This document shows positions 29,901-47,600 of a stretch of DNA of 64,000 nucleotides, in pieces. The DNA comes from Sipunculus nudus (Eukaryota > Annelida > Sipuncula > Golfingiida > Sipunculidae). The stretch lies in contig CM049308.1 of NCBI GenBank assembly GCA_026874595.1, forward strand, positions 97,328,624-97,392,623. The letters are read 5' to 3'. Every line of letters begins with the position of its first letter. The first letter of the stretch is position 1. The notes beneath the pieces were generated by a model that was not told where the DNA came from, searched no databases, and saw nothing but the letters and a program-made list of their open reading frames with translations. The translations under genes and the position numbers were made by a program.

Positions 29901-32900
29901 ATAAATCTATACGAGAATATATTAGGACCCACCAGTCTACAGGGGAACAAACTGAGAACCCACCACTCTACAGGAGAACAACCTGAGAACACATTAATCT
30001 ATATGAGAATATACTAGGACCCACCAGTCTACTGGGGAACAAACTGAGAACCCACCACTCTACAGGAGAACAACCTGATTACACATCAATCTATACGAGA
30101 ATATACTAGGACCCTCCAGTCTATAGAAGAACAGACTGAGAACCCACCATTCTACAGGAGAACAACCTGATAATACATCCATCTATACGAGAATATACTA
30201 GGACCCACCAGTCTACAGGGGAACAAACTGAGAACCCACCACTCTACAGGAGAACAACCTGAGAACACATCAATCTATACGAGAATATACTAGGACCCAC
30301 CAGTCTACAGGGGAACAAACTGAGAACCCACCACTCTACAGGAGAACAACCTGAGAACACATCAATCTATACGAGAATATACTAGGACCCACCATTCTAC
30401 AGGAGAACACACTGAGAACCCACCACTCTACAGGAGAACAACCTGAGAACACATCAATCTATACGAGAATATACTTGGACCCACCAGTCTACAGGAGAAC
30501 AGACTGAGAACCCACCACTCTACAGGAGAACAACCTGAGAACACATCCATCTATACGAGAATACACTAGGACCCACCAGTCTACAGGGGAACAAACTGAG
30601 AACCCACCAGTCTACAGGAGAACAACCTGAGAACACATCAATCTATACGAGAATATACTAGGTCCCACCAGTCTACAGGGGAACAAACTGAGTACCCACC
30701 AGTCTACAGGAGAACAACCTGAGAACACATCAATCTATACGAGAATATACTAGGACCCACCAGTCTACAGGGGAACAAACTGAGAACCCACCACTCTACA
30801 GGAGAACAACCTGAGAACACATCAATCTATACGAGAATATACTAGGACCCACCAGTCTATAGGAGAACAAACTGAGAACCCACCAGTCTACAGGAGAACA
30901 ACCTGATAACACATCCATCTACACGAGAATATACTAGGACCCACCAGTCTACAGGGGAACAAACTGAGAACCCACCAGTCTACAGGAGAACAACCTGAGA
31001 ACACATCCATCTATACGAGAATATACTAGGACCCACCAGTCTACAGGGGAACAAACTGTGAACCCACCACTCTACAGGAGAACAAACTGAGAACACATCA
31101 ATCTATACGAGAATATACTAGGACCCACCAGTCTACAGGGGAACAAACTGAGAACCCACCACTCTACAGGAGAACAACCTGAGAACACATCCATCTATAC
31201 GAGAATATACTAGGACCCACCAGTCCACAGGGGAACAGACTGAGAACCCACCACTCTACAGGAGAACAATCTGAGAACACATCAATCTATACGAGAATAT
31301 ATATACTAGGACCCACCAGTCTACAGGAGAACAGACTGAGAACCCACCACTCTACAGTAGAACAACCTGAGAACACATCAATCTATACGAAAATATACTA
31401 GGACCCACCAGTCTACAGGAGAACAGACTGAGAACCCACCACTCTACAGGAGAACAACCTGAGAACACATCCGTCTTTACGAGAATACACTAGGACCCAC
31501 CAGTCTACAGGGGAACAAACTGAGAACACACCACTCTACAGGAGAACAACCTGAGAACACATCAATCTATACGAGAAAATACTAGGTCCCACCAGTCTAC
31601 AGGGGAACAAACTGACAACCCACCACTCTACAGGAGAACAACCTGAGAACACCTCAATCTATACGAGAATATAGTAGGACCCTCTAGTCTACAGGAGAAC
31701 AGACTGAGAACCCACCACTCTACAGGAGAACAGACTGAGAACCCACCACTCTACAGTATCACAACCTGATAACACACCTATCTATACGAGAATATACTAG
31801 GACCCTCCAGTCTACAGAAGAACAAACTGACAACCCACCACTCTACAGGAGAACAACCTGAGACCACATCAATCTATACGAGAATATACTAGGACCCACC
31901 AGTCTACAGGAAAACAAACTGAGAACCCACCACTCTACAGGAGAACAAACTGAGAACACTTCAATCTATACGAGAATATACTAGGACCCTCCAGTCTACA
32001 GGAGAACAGACTGAGAACCCACCACTCTACAAGAGAACAACCTGAGAACACATCAATCTAAACGAGAATATACTAGGACCCACCAGTCTACAAGAGAACA
32101 AACTGAGAACCCACCAGTCTACAGGAGAACAACCTGATAACACATCAATCTATACGAGAATATACTAGGACCCACCAGTCCACAGGGGAACAGACTGAGA
32201 ACCCACCACTCTACAGGAGAACAATCTGAGAACAAATCAATCTATACGAGAATATACTAGGACCCACTAGTCTACAGGGAAACAAACTGAGAACCCACCA
32301 CTCTACAGGAGAACAATCTGAGAACACATCAATCTATAAGAGAATATATATACTAAGACCCACCAGTCTACAGGAGAACAGACTGAGAACCCACCAATCT
32401 ACAGTAGAACAACCTGAGAACACATCAATCTATACGAGAATATACTAGGACCCACCAGTCTACAGGAGAACAGACTGAGAACCCACCACTCTACAGGAGA
32501 ACAACCTGAGAACACATCCATCTTTACGAGAATAAACTAGGACCCACCAGTCTACAGGGGAACAAACTGAGAACACACCACTCTACAGGAGAACAACCTG
32601 AGAACACATCAATCTATACGAGAAAATACTAGGTCCCACCAGTCTACAGGGGAACAAACTGACAACCCACCACTCTACAGGAGAACAACCTGAGAACACC
32701 TCAATCTATACGAGAATATACTAGGACCCTCTAGTCTACAGGAGAACAGACTGAGAACCCACCACTCTACAGGAGAACAGACTGAGAACCCACCACTCTA
32801 CAGGAGAACAACCTGATAACACATCTATCTATACGAGAATATACTAGGACCCTCCAGTCTACAGAAGAACAATCTGACAACCCACCACTCTACAGGAGAA

Positions 32901-35699
32901 CAACCTGAGAACACATCAATCTATACGAGAATATACTAGGACCCACCAGTCTACAGGAGAACAAACTGAGAACCCACCAGTCTACAGGAGAACAACCTGA
33001 TAACACATCAATCTATACGAGAATATACTAGGACCCACCAGTCTACAGAAGAACACAATGAGAACCCACCACTCTACAGGAGAACAACCTGAGAACACAT
33101 CAATCTATACGAGAATATACTAGGACCCACCAGTCTGCAGGGGAACAAACTGAGAACCCACCACTCTACAGGAGAACAACCTGATTACACATCAATATAT
33201 ACGAGAATATACTAGGACCCTCCAGTCTATAGAAGAACAAACTGAGAACCCACCAGTCTACAGGAGAACAACCTGATAACACATCAATCTATACGAGAAT
33301 ATACTAGCAACCACCAGTCTACAGGAGAACAGACTGAGAACCCACCACTCTACAGGAGAACAGACTGAGAACCCACCACTCTACAGGAGAACAACCTGAT
33401 AACACATCTATCTATACGAGAATATACTAGGACCCTCCAGTCTACAGAAGAACAAACTAACAACCCACCACTCTACAGGAGAGCAACCTGAGAACACATC
33501 AATCTATACGAGAATATACTAGGACCCACCAGTCTACAGGAGAACAAACTGAGAACCCACCAGTCTACAGGAGAACAACCTGATAACACATCAATCTATA
33601 CGAGAATATACTAGGACCCACCAGTCTACAGAAGAACAAACTGAGAACCCACCACTCTACAGGAGAACAACCTGAGAACACATCAATCTATACGAGAATA
33701 TACTAGGACCCACCAGTCTGCAGGGGAACAAACTGAGAACCCACCACTCTACAGGAGAACAACCTGAGAACACATCCATCTATACCAGAATATACTAGGA
33801 CCCACCAGTCCACAGGGGAACAGACTGAGAACCCACCACTCTACAGGAGAACAACCTGAGAACAAATCAATCTATACGAGAATATACTAGGACCCACCAG
33901 TCTACAGGGGAACAAACTGAGAACCCACCACTCTACAGGAGAACAATCTGAGAACACATCAATCTATACGAGAATATATATACTAGGACCCACCAGTCTA
34001 CAGGAGAACAGACTGAGAACCCACCACTCTACAGTAGAACAACCTGAGAACACATCAATCTCTACGAGAATATACTAGGACCCACCAGTCTACAGGAGAA
34101 CAGACTGAGAACCCACCACTCTACAGGAGAACAACCTGAGAACACATCCATCTTTACGAGAATACACTAAGACCCACCAGTCTACAGGGGAACAAACTGA
34201 GAACACACCACTCTACAGGAGAACAACCTGAGAACACATCAATCTATACGAGAAAATACTAGGTCCCACCAGTCTACAGGGGAACACACTGACAACCCAC
34301 CACTCTACAGGAGAACAACCTGAGAACACCTCAATCTATACGAGAATATAGTAGGACCCTCTAGTCTACAGGAGAACAGACTGAGAACCCACCACTCTAC
34401 AGGAGAACAGACTGAGAACCCACCACTCTACAGTATCACAACCTGATAACACATCTATCTATACGAGAATATACTAGGACCCTCCAGTCTACAGAAGAAC
34501 AAACTGACAACCCACCACTCTACAGGAGAACAACCTGAGACCACATCAATCTATACGAGAATATACTAGGACCCACCAGTCTAAAGGGAAACAAACTGAG
34601 AACCCACCACTCTACAGGAGAACAAACTGAGAACACATCAATCTATACGAGAATATACTAGGACCCTCCAGTCTACAGGAGAACAGACTGAGAACCCACC
34701 ACTCTACAAGAGAACAACCTGAGAACACATCAATCTATACGAGAATATACTAGGACCCACCAGTCTACAAGAGAACAAACTGAGAACCCACCAGTCTACA
34801 GGAGAACAACCTGATAACACATCAATCTATACGAGAATATAATAGGACCCACCAGTCTACAGAAGAACAAACTGAGAACCCACCACTCTACAGGAGAACA
34901 ACCTGAGAACACATCAATCTATACGAGAATATACTAGGACCAACCAGTCTGCAGGGGAACAAACTGAGAACCCACCACTCTACAGGAGAACAACCTGAGA
35001 ATACATCAATCTATACGAGAATACACTAGGACCCACCACTCTACAGAAGAACACACTGAGAACCCACCAGTCTACAGGAGAACAACTGATAACGAGAATA
35101 TACTAGGACCCACCAGTCTACAGAGGAACAAACTGAGAACCCACCACTCTACAGGAGAACAACCTGAGAACACATCAATCTATATGAGAATATACTAGGA
35201 CCCACCAGTCTACAGGAGAACAAACTGAGAACCCACCACTCTACAGGAGAACAACCTGATTACACATCAATATATACGAGAATATACTAGGACCCTCCAG
35301 TCTATAGAAGAACAAACTGAGAACCCACCACTCTACAGGAGAACAACCTGATAACACATCAATCTATACGAGAATATACTAGGACCCACCAGTCTACAGG
35401 GGAACTAACTGAGAACCCACCACTCTACAGGAGAACAACCTGAGAACACATCAATCTAAACGAGAATATACTAGGACCCACCAGTCTACAGGGGAACAAA
35501 CTGAGAACCCACCACTCTACAGGAGAACAACCTGAGAACACATCAATCTATACGAGAATATACTAGGACCCACCACTCTACAGGAGAACAAACTGAGAAC
35601 CCACCAGTCTACAGAAGAACAACTGATAACGAGAATATACTAGGACCCACCAGTCTACAGGGGAACAAACTGAGAACCCACCACTCTACAGGAGAACAA

Positions 35700-38600
35700 C
35701 CTGAGAACACATCAATCTATATGAGAATATACTAGGACCCACCAGTCTACAGGGGAACAAACTGAGAACCCACCACTCTACAGGAGAACAACCTGATTAC
35801 ACATCAATCTATACGAGAATATACTAGGACCCTCCAGTCTATAGAAGAACAAACTGAGAACCCACCATTCTACAGGAGAACAACCTGATAATACATCCAT
35901 CTATACGAGAATATACTAGGACCCACCAGTCTACAGGAGAACAGACTGAGAACCCACCACTCTACAGGAGAACAACCTGAGAACACATCAATCTATACGA
36001 GAATATACTAGGACCCACCAGTCTACAGGAGAACAGACTGAGAACCCACCACTCTACAGGAGAACAACCTGAGAACACATCAATCTATACGAGAATATAC
36101 TTGGACCCACCAGTCTACAGGAGAACAGACTGAGAACCCACCACTCTACAGGAGAACAACCTGAGAACACATCCATCTATACGAGAATACACTAGGAACC
36201 ACCAGTCTACAGGGGAACATACTGAGAACCCACCAGTCTACAGGAGAACAACCTGAGAACACATCAATCTATACGAGAATATACTAGGTCCCACCAGTCT
36301 ACAGGGGAACAAACTGAGAACCCACCAGTCTACAGGAGAACAACCTGAGAACACATCAATCTATACGAGAATATACTAGGACCCACCAGTCTACAGAAGA
36401 ACAAACTGACAACCCACCACTCTACAGGAGAACAACCTGAGAACACATCAATCTATACGAGAATATACTAGGACCCACCAGTCTACAGGAGAACAAACTG
36501 AGAACCCACCACTCTACAGGAGAACAAACTGAGAACACATCAATCTATACGAGAATATACTAGGACCCTCCAGTCTACAGAAGAACAAACTGACAACCCA
36601 CCACTCTACAGGAGAACAACCTGAGAACACATCAATCTATACGAGAATATACTAGGACCCACCAGTCTACAGGAGAACAAACTGAGAACCCACCACTCTA
36701 CAGGAGAACAAACTGAGAACACATCAATCTATACGAGAATATACTAGGACCCTCCAGTCTACAGGAGAACAGACTGAGAACCCACCACTCTACAGGAGAA
36801 CAACCTGAGAACACATCAATCTATACGAGAATATACTAGGACCTTCCAGTCTACAGAAGAACAAACTGACAACCCACCACTCTACAGGAGAACAACCTGA
36901 GAACACATCAATCTATACGAGAATATACTAGGACCCACCAGTCTAGAGGAGAACAAACTGAGAACCCACCACTCTACAGGAGAACAACTGATAACGAGAA
37001 TATACTAGGACCCGCCAGTCTACAGAGGAACAAACTGAGAACCCACCACTCTACAGGAGAACAACCTGAGAACACATCAATCTATACGAGAATATACTAG
37101 GACCCACCAGTCTACAAGAGAACAAACTGAGAACCCACCAGTCTACAGGAGAACAACCTGATAACACATCAATCTATACGAGAATATACTAGGACCCACC
37201 AGTCTACAGAAGAACAAACTGAGAACCCACCACTCTACAGGAGAACAACCTGAGAACACATCAATCTATACGAGAATATACTAGGACCCACCAGTCTGCA
37301 GGGGAACAAACTGAGAACCCACCACTCTACAGGAGAACAACCTGAGAATACATCAATCTATACGAGAATACACTAGGACCCACCACTCTACAGAAGAACA
37401 CACTGAGAACCCACCAGTCTACAGGAGAACAACTGATAACGAGAATATACTAGGACCCACCAGTCTACAGAGGAACAAACTGAGAACCCACCACTCTACA
37501 GGAGAACAACCTGAGAACACATCAATCTATATGAGAATATACTAGGACCCACCAGTCTACAGGAGAACAAACTGAGAACCCACCACTCTACAGGAGAACA
37601 ACCTGATTACACATCAATATATACGAGAATATACTAGGACCCTCCAGTCTATAGAAGAACAAACTGAGAACCCACCACTCTACAGGAGAACAACCTGATA
37701 ACACATCAATCTATACGAGAATATACTAGGACCCACCAGTCTACAGGGGAACTAACTGAGAACCCACCACTCTACAGGAGAACAACCTGAGAACACATCA
37801 ATCTATACGAGAATATACTAGGACCCACCAGTCTACAGGGGAACAAACTGAGAACCCACCACTCTACAGGAGAACAACCTGAGAACACATCAATCTATAC
37901 GAGAATATACTAGGACCCACCACTCTACAGGAGAACAAACTGAGAACCCACCAGTCTACAGAAGAACAACTGATAACGAGAATATACTAGGACCCACCAG
38001 TCTACAGGGGAACATACTGAGAACCCACCAGTCTACAGGAGAACAACCTGAGAACACATCAATCTATACGAGAATATACTAGGTCCCACCAGTCTACAGG
38101 GGAACAAACTGAGAACCCACCAGTCTACAGGAGAACAACCTGAGAACACATCAATCTATACGAGAATATACTAGGACCCACCAGTCTACAGAAGAACAAA
38201 CTGACAACCCACCACTCTACAGGAGAACAACCTGAGAACACATCAATCTATACGAGAATATACTAGGACCCACCAGTCTACAGGAGAACAAACTGAGAAC
38301 CCACCACTCTACAGGAGAACAAACTGAGAACACATCAATCTATACGAGAATATACTAGGACCCTCCAGTCTACAGGAGAACAGACTGAGAACCCACCACT
38401 CTACAGGAGAACAACCTGAGAACACATCAATCTATACGAGAATATACTAGGACCTTCCAGTCTACAGAAGAACAAACTGACAACCCACCACTCTACAGGA
38501 GAACAACCTGAGAACACATCAATCTATACGAGAATATACTAGGACCCACCAGTCTAGAGGAGAACAAACTGAGAACCCACCACTCTACAGGAGAACAAAC

Positions 38601-41600
38601 TGAGAACACATCAATCTATACGAGAATATACTAGGACCCTCCAGTCTACAGGAGAACAGACTGAGAACCCACCACTCTACAAGAGAACAACCTGAGAACA
38701 CATCAATCTATACGAGAATATACTAGGACCCACCAGTCTACAGGAGAACAAACTGAGAACCCACCAGTCTACAGGAGAACAACCTGATTACACATCAACC
38801 TATACGAGAATATACTAGGACCCACCAGTCTACAGAAGAACAAACTGAGAACCCACCACTCTACAGGAGAACAACCTGAGAACACATCAATCTATACGAG
38901 AATATACTAGGACCCACCAGTCTACAGGAGAACAAACTGAGAACCCACCAGTCTACAGGAGAACAACTGATAACGAGAATATACTAGGACCCACCAGTCT
39001 ACAGGGGAACAAACTGAGAACCCACAACTCTGCAGGAGAACAACCTGATTACACATCAATATATACGAGAATATACAAGGACCCTCTAGTCTATAGAATA
39101 ACAAACTGAGAACCCACCATTCTACAGGAGAACAACCTGATAACACATCCATCTATACGAGAATATACTAGGACCCACCAGTCTACAGGGGAACAAACTG
39201 AGAACCCACCACTCTACAGGAGAACAACCTGAGAACACATCAATCTATACGAGAATATACTAGGACCCACCAGTCTACAGGTGAACAAACTGAGAACCCA
39301 CCACTCTACAGGAGAACAACCTGAGAACACATCAATCTATACGAGAATATACTAAGACCCACCAGTCTACAGGGGAACAAACTGAGAACCCACCACTCTA
39401 CAGGAGAACAACCTGAGAACACATCAATCTATACGAGAATATACTAGGACCCACCAGTCTACAGGAGAACAGACTGAGAACCCACCACTCTACAGGAGAA
39501 CAACCTAAGAACACATCAATCTATACGAGAATATACTTGGACCCACCAGTCTACAGGAGAACAGACTGAGAACCCACCACTCTACAGGAGAACAACCTGA
39601 GAACACATCCATCTATACGAGAATACACTAGGACCCACCAGTCTACAGGGGAACATACTGAGAACCCACCAGTCTACAGGAGAACAACCTGAGAACACAT
39701 CAATATATACGACAATATACTAGGTCCCACCAGTCTACAGGGGAACAAACTGAGAACCCACCAGTCTACAGGAGAACAACCTGAGAACACATCAATCTAT
39801 ACGAGAATATACTAGGACCCACCAGTCTACAGAAGAACAAACTGAGAACCCACCACTCTACAGGAGAACAACCTGAGAACACATCAATCTATACGAGAAT
39901 ATACTAGGACCCACCAGTCTACAGGAGAACAAACTGAGAACCCACCACTCTACAGGAGAACAAACTGAGAACACATCAATCTATACGAGAATATACTAGG
40001 ACCCTCCAGTCTACAGAAGAACAAACTGACAACCCACCACTCAACAGGAGAACAACCTGAGAACACATCAATCTATACGAGAATATACTAGGACCCACCA
40101 GTCTACAGGAGAACAAACTGAGAACCCACCACTCTACAGGAGAACAAACTGAGAACACATCAATCTATACGAGAATATACTAGGACCCTCCAGTCTACAG
40201 GAGAACAGACTGAGAACCCACCACTCTACAGGAGAACAACCTGAGAACACATCAATCTATACGAGAATATACTAGGACCCACCAGTCTAGAGGAGAACAA
40301 ACTGAGAACCCACCACTCTACAGGAGAACAAACTGAGAACACATCAATCTATACGAGAATATACTAGGACCCTCCAGTCTACAGGAGAACAGACTGAGAA
40401 CCCACCACTCTACAAGAGAACAACCTGAGAACACATCAATCTATACGAGAATATACTAGGACCCACCAGTCTACAGGAGAACAAACTGAGAACCCACCAG
40501 TCTACAGGAGAACAACCTGATAACACATCAACCTATACGAGAATATACTAGGACCCACTAGTCTACAGAAGAACAAACTGAGAACCCACCACTCTACAGG
40601 AGAACAACCTGAGAACACATCAATCTATACGAGAATATACTAGGACCCACCAGTCTACAGGAGAACAAACTGAGAACCCACCAGTCTACAGGAGAACAAC
40701 TGATAACGAGAATATACTAGGACCTACCAGTCTACAGGGGAACAAACTGAGAACCCACAACTCTGCAGGAGAACAACCTGATTACACATCAATATATACG
40801 AGAATATACAAGGACCCTCTAGTCTATAGAATAACAAACTGAGAACCCACCATTCTACAGGAGAACAACCTGATAACACATCAATCTATACGAGAATATA
40901 CTAGGACCCACCACTCTACAGGAGAACAAACTGAGAACCCACCAGTCTACAGAAGAACAACTGATAACGAGAATATACTAGGACCCACCAGTCTACAGGG
41001 GAACAAACTGAGAACCCACCACTCTACAGGAGAACAACCTGAGAACACATCAATCTATATGAGAATATACTAGGACCCACCAGTCTACAGGGGAACAAAC
41101 TGAGAACCCACCACTCTACAGGAGAACAACCTGATTACACATCAATCTATACGAGAATATACTAGGACCCTCCAGTCTATAGAAGAACAAACTGAGAACC
41201 CACCATTCTACAGGAGAACAACCTGATAATACATCCATCTATACGAGAATATACTAGGACCCACCAGTCTACAGGGGAACAAACTGAGAACCCACCACTC
41301 TACAGGAGAACAACCTGAGAACACATCAATCTATACGAGAATATACTAGGACCCACCAGTCTACAGGAGAACAGACTGAGAACCCACCACTCTACAGGAG
41401 AACAACCTGAGAACACATCAATCTATACGAGAATATACTTGGACCCACCAGTCTACAGGAGAACAGACTGAGAACCCACCACTCTACAGGAGAACAACCT
41501 GAGAACACATCCATCTATACGAGAATACACTAGGAACCACCAGTCTACAGGGGAACATACTGAGAACCCACCAGTCTACAGGAGAACAACCTGAGAACAC

Positions 41601-44600
41601 ATCAATCTATACGAGAATATACTAGGTCCCACCAGTCTACAGGGGAACAAACTGAGAACCCACCAGTCTACAGGAGAACAACCTGAGAACACATCAATCT
41701 ATACGAGAATATACTAGGACCCACCAGTCTACAGAAGAACAAACTGACAACCCACCACTCTACAGGAGAACAACCTGAGAACACATCAATCTATACGAGA
41801 ATATACTAGGACCCACCAGTCTACAGGAGAACAAACTGAGAACCCACCACTCTACAGGAGAACAAACTGAGAACACATCAATCTATACGAGAATATACTA
41901 GGACCCTCCAGTCTACAGAAGAACAAACTGACAACCCACCACTCTACAGGAGAACAACCTGAGAACACATCAATCTATACGAGAATATACTAGGACCCAC
42001 CAGTCTACAGGAGAACAAACTGAGAACCCACCACTCTACAGGAGAACAAACTGAGAACACATCAATCTATACGAGAATATACTAGGACCCTCCAGTCTAC
42101 AGGAGAACAGACTGAGAACCCACCACTCTACAGGAGAACAACCTGAGAACACATCAATCTATACGAGAATATACTAGGACCTTCCAGTCTACAGAAGAAC
42201 AAACTGACAACCCACCACTCTACAGGAGAACAACCTGAGAACACATCAATCTATACGAGAATATACTAGGACCCACCAGTCTAGAGGAGAACAAACTGAG
42301 AACCCACCACTCTACAGGAGAACAACTGATAACGAGAATATACTAGGACCCGCCAGTCTACAGAGGAACAAACTGAGAACCCACCACTCTACAGGAGAAC
42401 AACCTGAGAACACATCAATCTATACGAGAATATACTAGGACCCACCAGTCTACAAGAGAACAAACTGAGAACCCACCAGTCTACAGGAGAACAACCTGAT
42501 AACACATCAATCTATACGAGAATATACTAGGACCCACCAGTCTACAGAAGAACAAACTGAGAACCCACCACTCTACAGGAGAACAACCTGAGAACACATC
42601 AATCTATACGAGAATATACTAGGACCCACCAGTCTGCAGGGGAACAAACTGAGAACCCACCACTCTACAGGAGAACAACCTGAGAATACATCAATCTATA
42701 CGAGAATACACTAGGACCCACCACTCTACAGAAGAACACACTGAGAACCCACCAGTCTACAGGAGAACAACTGATAACGAGAATATACTAGGACCCACCA
42801 GTCTACAGAGGAACAAACTGAGAACCCACCACTCTACAGGAGAACAACCTGAGAACACATCAATCTATATGAGAATATACTAGGACCCACCAGTCTACAG
42901 GAGAACAAACTGAGAACCCACCACTCTACAGGAGAACAACCTGATTACACATCAATATATACGAGAATATACTAGGACCCTCCAGTCTATAGAAGAACAA
43001 ACTGAGAACCCACCACTCTACAGGAGAACAACCTGATAACACATCAATCTATACGAGAATATACTAGGACCCACCAGTCTACAGGGGAACTAACTGAGAA
43101 CCCACCACTCTACAGGAGAACAACCTGAGAACACATCAATCTATACGAGAATATACTAGGACCCACCAGTCTACAGGGGAACAAACTGAGAACCCACCAC
43201 TCTACAGGAGAACAACCTGAGAACACATCAATCTATACGAGAATATACTAGGACCCACCACTCTACAGGAGAACAAACTGAGAACCCACCAGTCTACAGA
43301 AGAACAACTGATAACGAGAATATACTAGGACCCACCAGTCTACAGGGGAACAAACTGAGAACCCACCACGCTACAGGAGAACAACCTGAGAACACATCAA
43401 TCTATATGAGAATATACTAGGACCCACCAGTCTACAGGGGAACAAACTGAGAACCCACCACTCTACAGGAGAACAACCTGATTACACATCCATCTATACG
43501 AGAATATACTAGGACCCACCAGTCTACAGGGGAACAAACTGAGAACCCACCACTCTACAGGAGAACAACCTGAGAACACATCAATCTATACCAGAATATA
43601 CTAGGACCCACCAGTCTACAGGAGAACAGACTGAGAACCCACCACTCTACAGGAGAACAACCTGAGAACACATCAATCTATACGAGAATATACTTGGACC
43701 CACAAGTCCACAGGAGAACAGACTGAGAACCCACCACTCTACAGGAGAACAACCTGAGAACACATCCATCTATACGAGAATACACTAGGACCCACCAGTC
43801 TACAGGGGAACATACTGAAAACCCACCAGTCTACAGGAGAACAACCTGAGAACACATCAATCTATACGAGAATATACTAGGTCCCACCAGTCTACAGGGG
43901 AACAAACTGAGAACCCACCAGTCTACAGGAGAACAACCTGAGAACACATCAATCTATACGAGAATATACTAGGACCCACCAGTCTACAGAAGAACAAACT
44001 GACAACCCACCACTCTACAGGAGAACAACCTGAGAACACATCAATCTATACGAGAATATACTAGGACCCACCAGTCTACAGGAGAACAAACTGAGAACCC
44101 ACCACTCTACAGGAGAACAAACTGAGAACACATCAATCTATACGAGAATATACTAGGACCCTCCAGTCTACAGGAGAACAGACTGAGAACCCACCACTCT
44201 ACAGGAGAACAACCTGAGAACACATCAATCTATACGAGAATATACTAGGACCTTCCAGTCTACAGAAGAACAAACTGACAACCCACCACTCTACAGGAGA
44301 ACAACCTGAGAACACATCAATCTATACGAGAATATACTAGGACCCACCAGTCTAGAGGAGAACAAACTGAGAACCCACCACTCTACAGGAGAACAAACTG
44401 AGAACACATCAATCTATACGAGAATATACTAGGACCCTCCAGTCTACAGGAGAACAGACTGAGAACCCACCACTCTACAAGAGAACAACCTGAGAACACA
44501 TCAATCTATACGAGAATATACTAGGACCCACCAGTCTACAGGAGAACAAACTGAGAACCCACCAGTCTACAGGAGAACAACCTGATAACACATCAACCTA

Positions 44601-47600
44601 TACGAGAATATACTAGGACCCACCAGTCTACAGAAGAACAAACTGAGAACCCACCACTCTACAGGAGAACAACCTGAGAACACATCAATCTATACGAGAA
44701 TATACTAGGACCCACCAGTCTACAGGAGAACAAACTGAGAACCCACCAGTCTACAGGAGAACAACTGATAACGAGAATATACTAGGACCCACCAGTCTAC
44801 AGGGGAACAAACTGAGAACCCACAACTCTGCAGGAGAACAACCTGATTACACATCAATATATACGAGAATATACAAGGACCCTCTAGTCTATAGAATAAC
44901 AAACTGAGAACCCACCATTCTACAGGAGAACAACCTGATAACACATCCATCTATACGAGAATATACTAGGACCCACCAGTCTACAGGGGAACAAACTGAG
45001 AACCCACCACTCTACAGGAGAACAACCTGAGAACACATCAATCTATACGAGAATATACTAGGACCCACCAGTCTACAGGTGAACAAACTGAGAACCCACC
45101 ACTCTACAGGAGAACAACCTGAGAACACATCAATCTATACGAGAATATACTAAGACCCACCAGTCTACAGGGGAACAAACTGAGAACCCACCACTCTACA
45201 GGAGAACAACCTGAGAACACATCAATCTATACGAGAATATACTAGGACCCACCAGTCTACAGGAGAACAGACTGAGAACCCACCACTCTACAGGAGAACA
45301 ACCTGAGAACACATCAATCTATACGAGAATATACTTGGACCCACCAGTCTACAGGAGAACAGACTGAGAACCCACCACTCTACAGGAGAACAACCTGAGA
45401 ACACATCCATCTATACGAGAATACACTAGGACCCACCAGTCTACAGGGGAACATACTGAGAACCCACCAGTCTACAGGAGAACAACCTGAGAACACATCA
45501 ATCTATACGAGAATATACTAGGTCCCACCAGTCTACAGGGGAACAAACTGAGAACCCACCAGTCTACAGGAGAACAACCTGAGAACACATCAATCTATAC
45601 GAGAATATACTAGGACCCACCAGTCTACAGAAGAACAAACTGAGAACCCACCACTCTACAGGAGAACAACCTGAGAACACATCAATCTATACGAGAATAT
45701 ACTAGGACCCACCAGTCTACAGGAGAACAAACTGAGAACCCACCACTCTACAGGAGAACAAACTGAGAACACATCAATCTATACGAGAATATACTAGGAC
45801 CCTCCAGTCTACAGAAGAACAAACTGACAACCCACCACTCTACAGGAGAACAACCTGAGAACACATCAATCTATACGAGAATATACTAGGACCCACCAGT
45901 CTACAGGAGAACAAACTGAGAACCCACCACTCTACAGGAGAACAAACTGAGAACACATCAATCTATACGAGAATATACTAGGACCCTCCAGTCTACAGGA
46001 GAACAGACTGAGAACCCACCACTCTACAGGAGAACAACCTGAGAACACATCAATCTATACGAGAATATACTAGGACCCACCAGTCTAGAGGAGAACAAAC
46101 TGAGAACCCACCACTCTACAGGAGAACAAACTGAGAACACATCAATCTATACGAGAATATACTAGGACCCTCCAGTCTACAGGAGAACAGACTGAGAACC
46201 CACCACTCTACAAGAGAACAACCTGAGAACACATCAATCTATACGAGAATATACTAGGACCCACCAGTCTACAGGAGAACAAACTGAGAACCCACCAGTC
46301 TACAGGAGAACAACCTGATAACACATCAACCTATACGAGAATATACTAGGACCCACCAGTCTACAGAAGAACAAACTGAGAACCCACCACTCTACAGGAG
46401 AACAACCTGAGAACACATCAATCTATACGAGAATATACTAGGACCCACCAGTCTACAGGAGAACAAACTGAGAACCCACCAGTCTACAGGAGAACAACTG
46501 ATAACGAGAATATACTAGGACCTACCAGTCTACAGGGGAACAAACTGAGAACCCACAACTCTGCAGGAGAACAACCTGATTACACATCAATATATACGAG
46601 AATATACAAGGACCCTCTAGTCTATAGAATAACAAACTGAGAACCCACCATTCTACAGGAGAACAACCTGATAACACATCCATCTATACGAGAATATACT
46701 AGGACCCACCAGTCTACAGGGGAACAAACTGAGAACCCACCACTCTACAGGAGAACAACCTGAGAACATATCAATCTATACGAGAATATACTAGGACCCA
46801 CCAGTCTACAGGTGAACAAACTGAGAACCAACCACTCTACAGGAGAACAACCTGAGAACACATCAATCTATACGAGAATATACTAAGACCCACCAGTCTA
46901 CAGGGGAACAAACTGAGAACCCACCACTCTACAGGAGAACAACCTGAGAACACATCAATCTATACGAGAATATACTAGGACCCACCAGTCTACAGGAGAA
47001 CAGACTGAGAACCCACCACTCTACAGGAGAACAACCTGAGAACACATCAATCTATACGAGAATATACTTGGACCCACCAGTCTACAGGAGAACAGACTGA
47101 GAACCCACCACTCTACAGGAGAACAACCTGAGAACACATCCATCTATACGAGAATACACTAGGACCCACCAGTCTACAGGGGAACATACTGAGAACCCAC
47201 CAGTCTACAGGAGAACAACCTGAGAACACATCAATCTATACGAGAATATACTAGGTCCCACCAGTCTACAGGGGAACAAACTGAGAACCCACCAGTCTAC
47301 AGGAGAACAACCTGAGAACACATCAATCTATACGAGAATATACTAGGACCCACCAGTCTACAGAAGAACAAACTGACAACCCACCACTCTACAGGAGAAC
47401 AACCTGAGAACACATCAATCTATACGAGAATATACTAGGACCCACCAGTCTACAGGAGAACAAACTGAGAACCCACCACTCTACAGGAGAACAAACTGAG
47501 AACACATCAATCTATACGAGAATATACTAGGACCCTCCAGTCTACAGAAGAACAAACTGACAACCCACCACTCTACAGGAGAACAACCTGAGAACACATC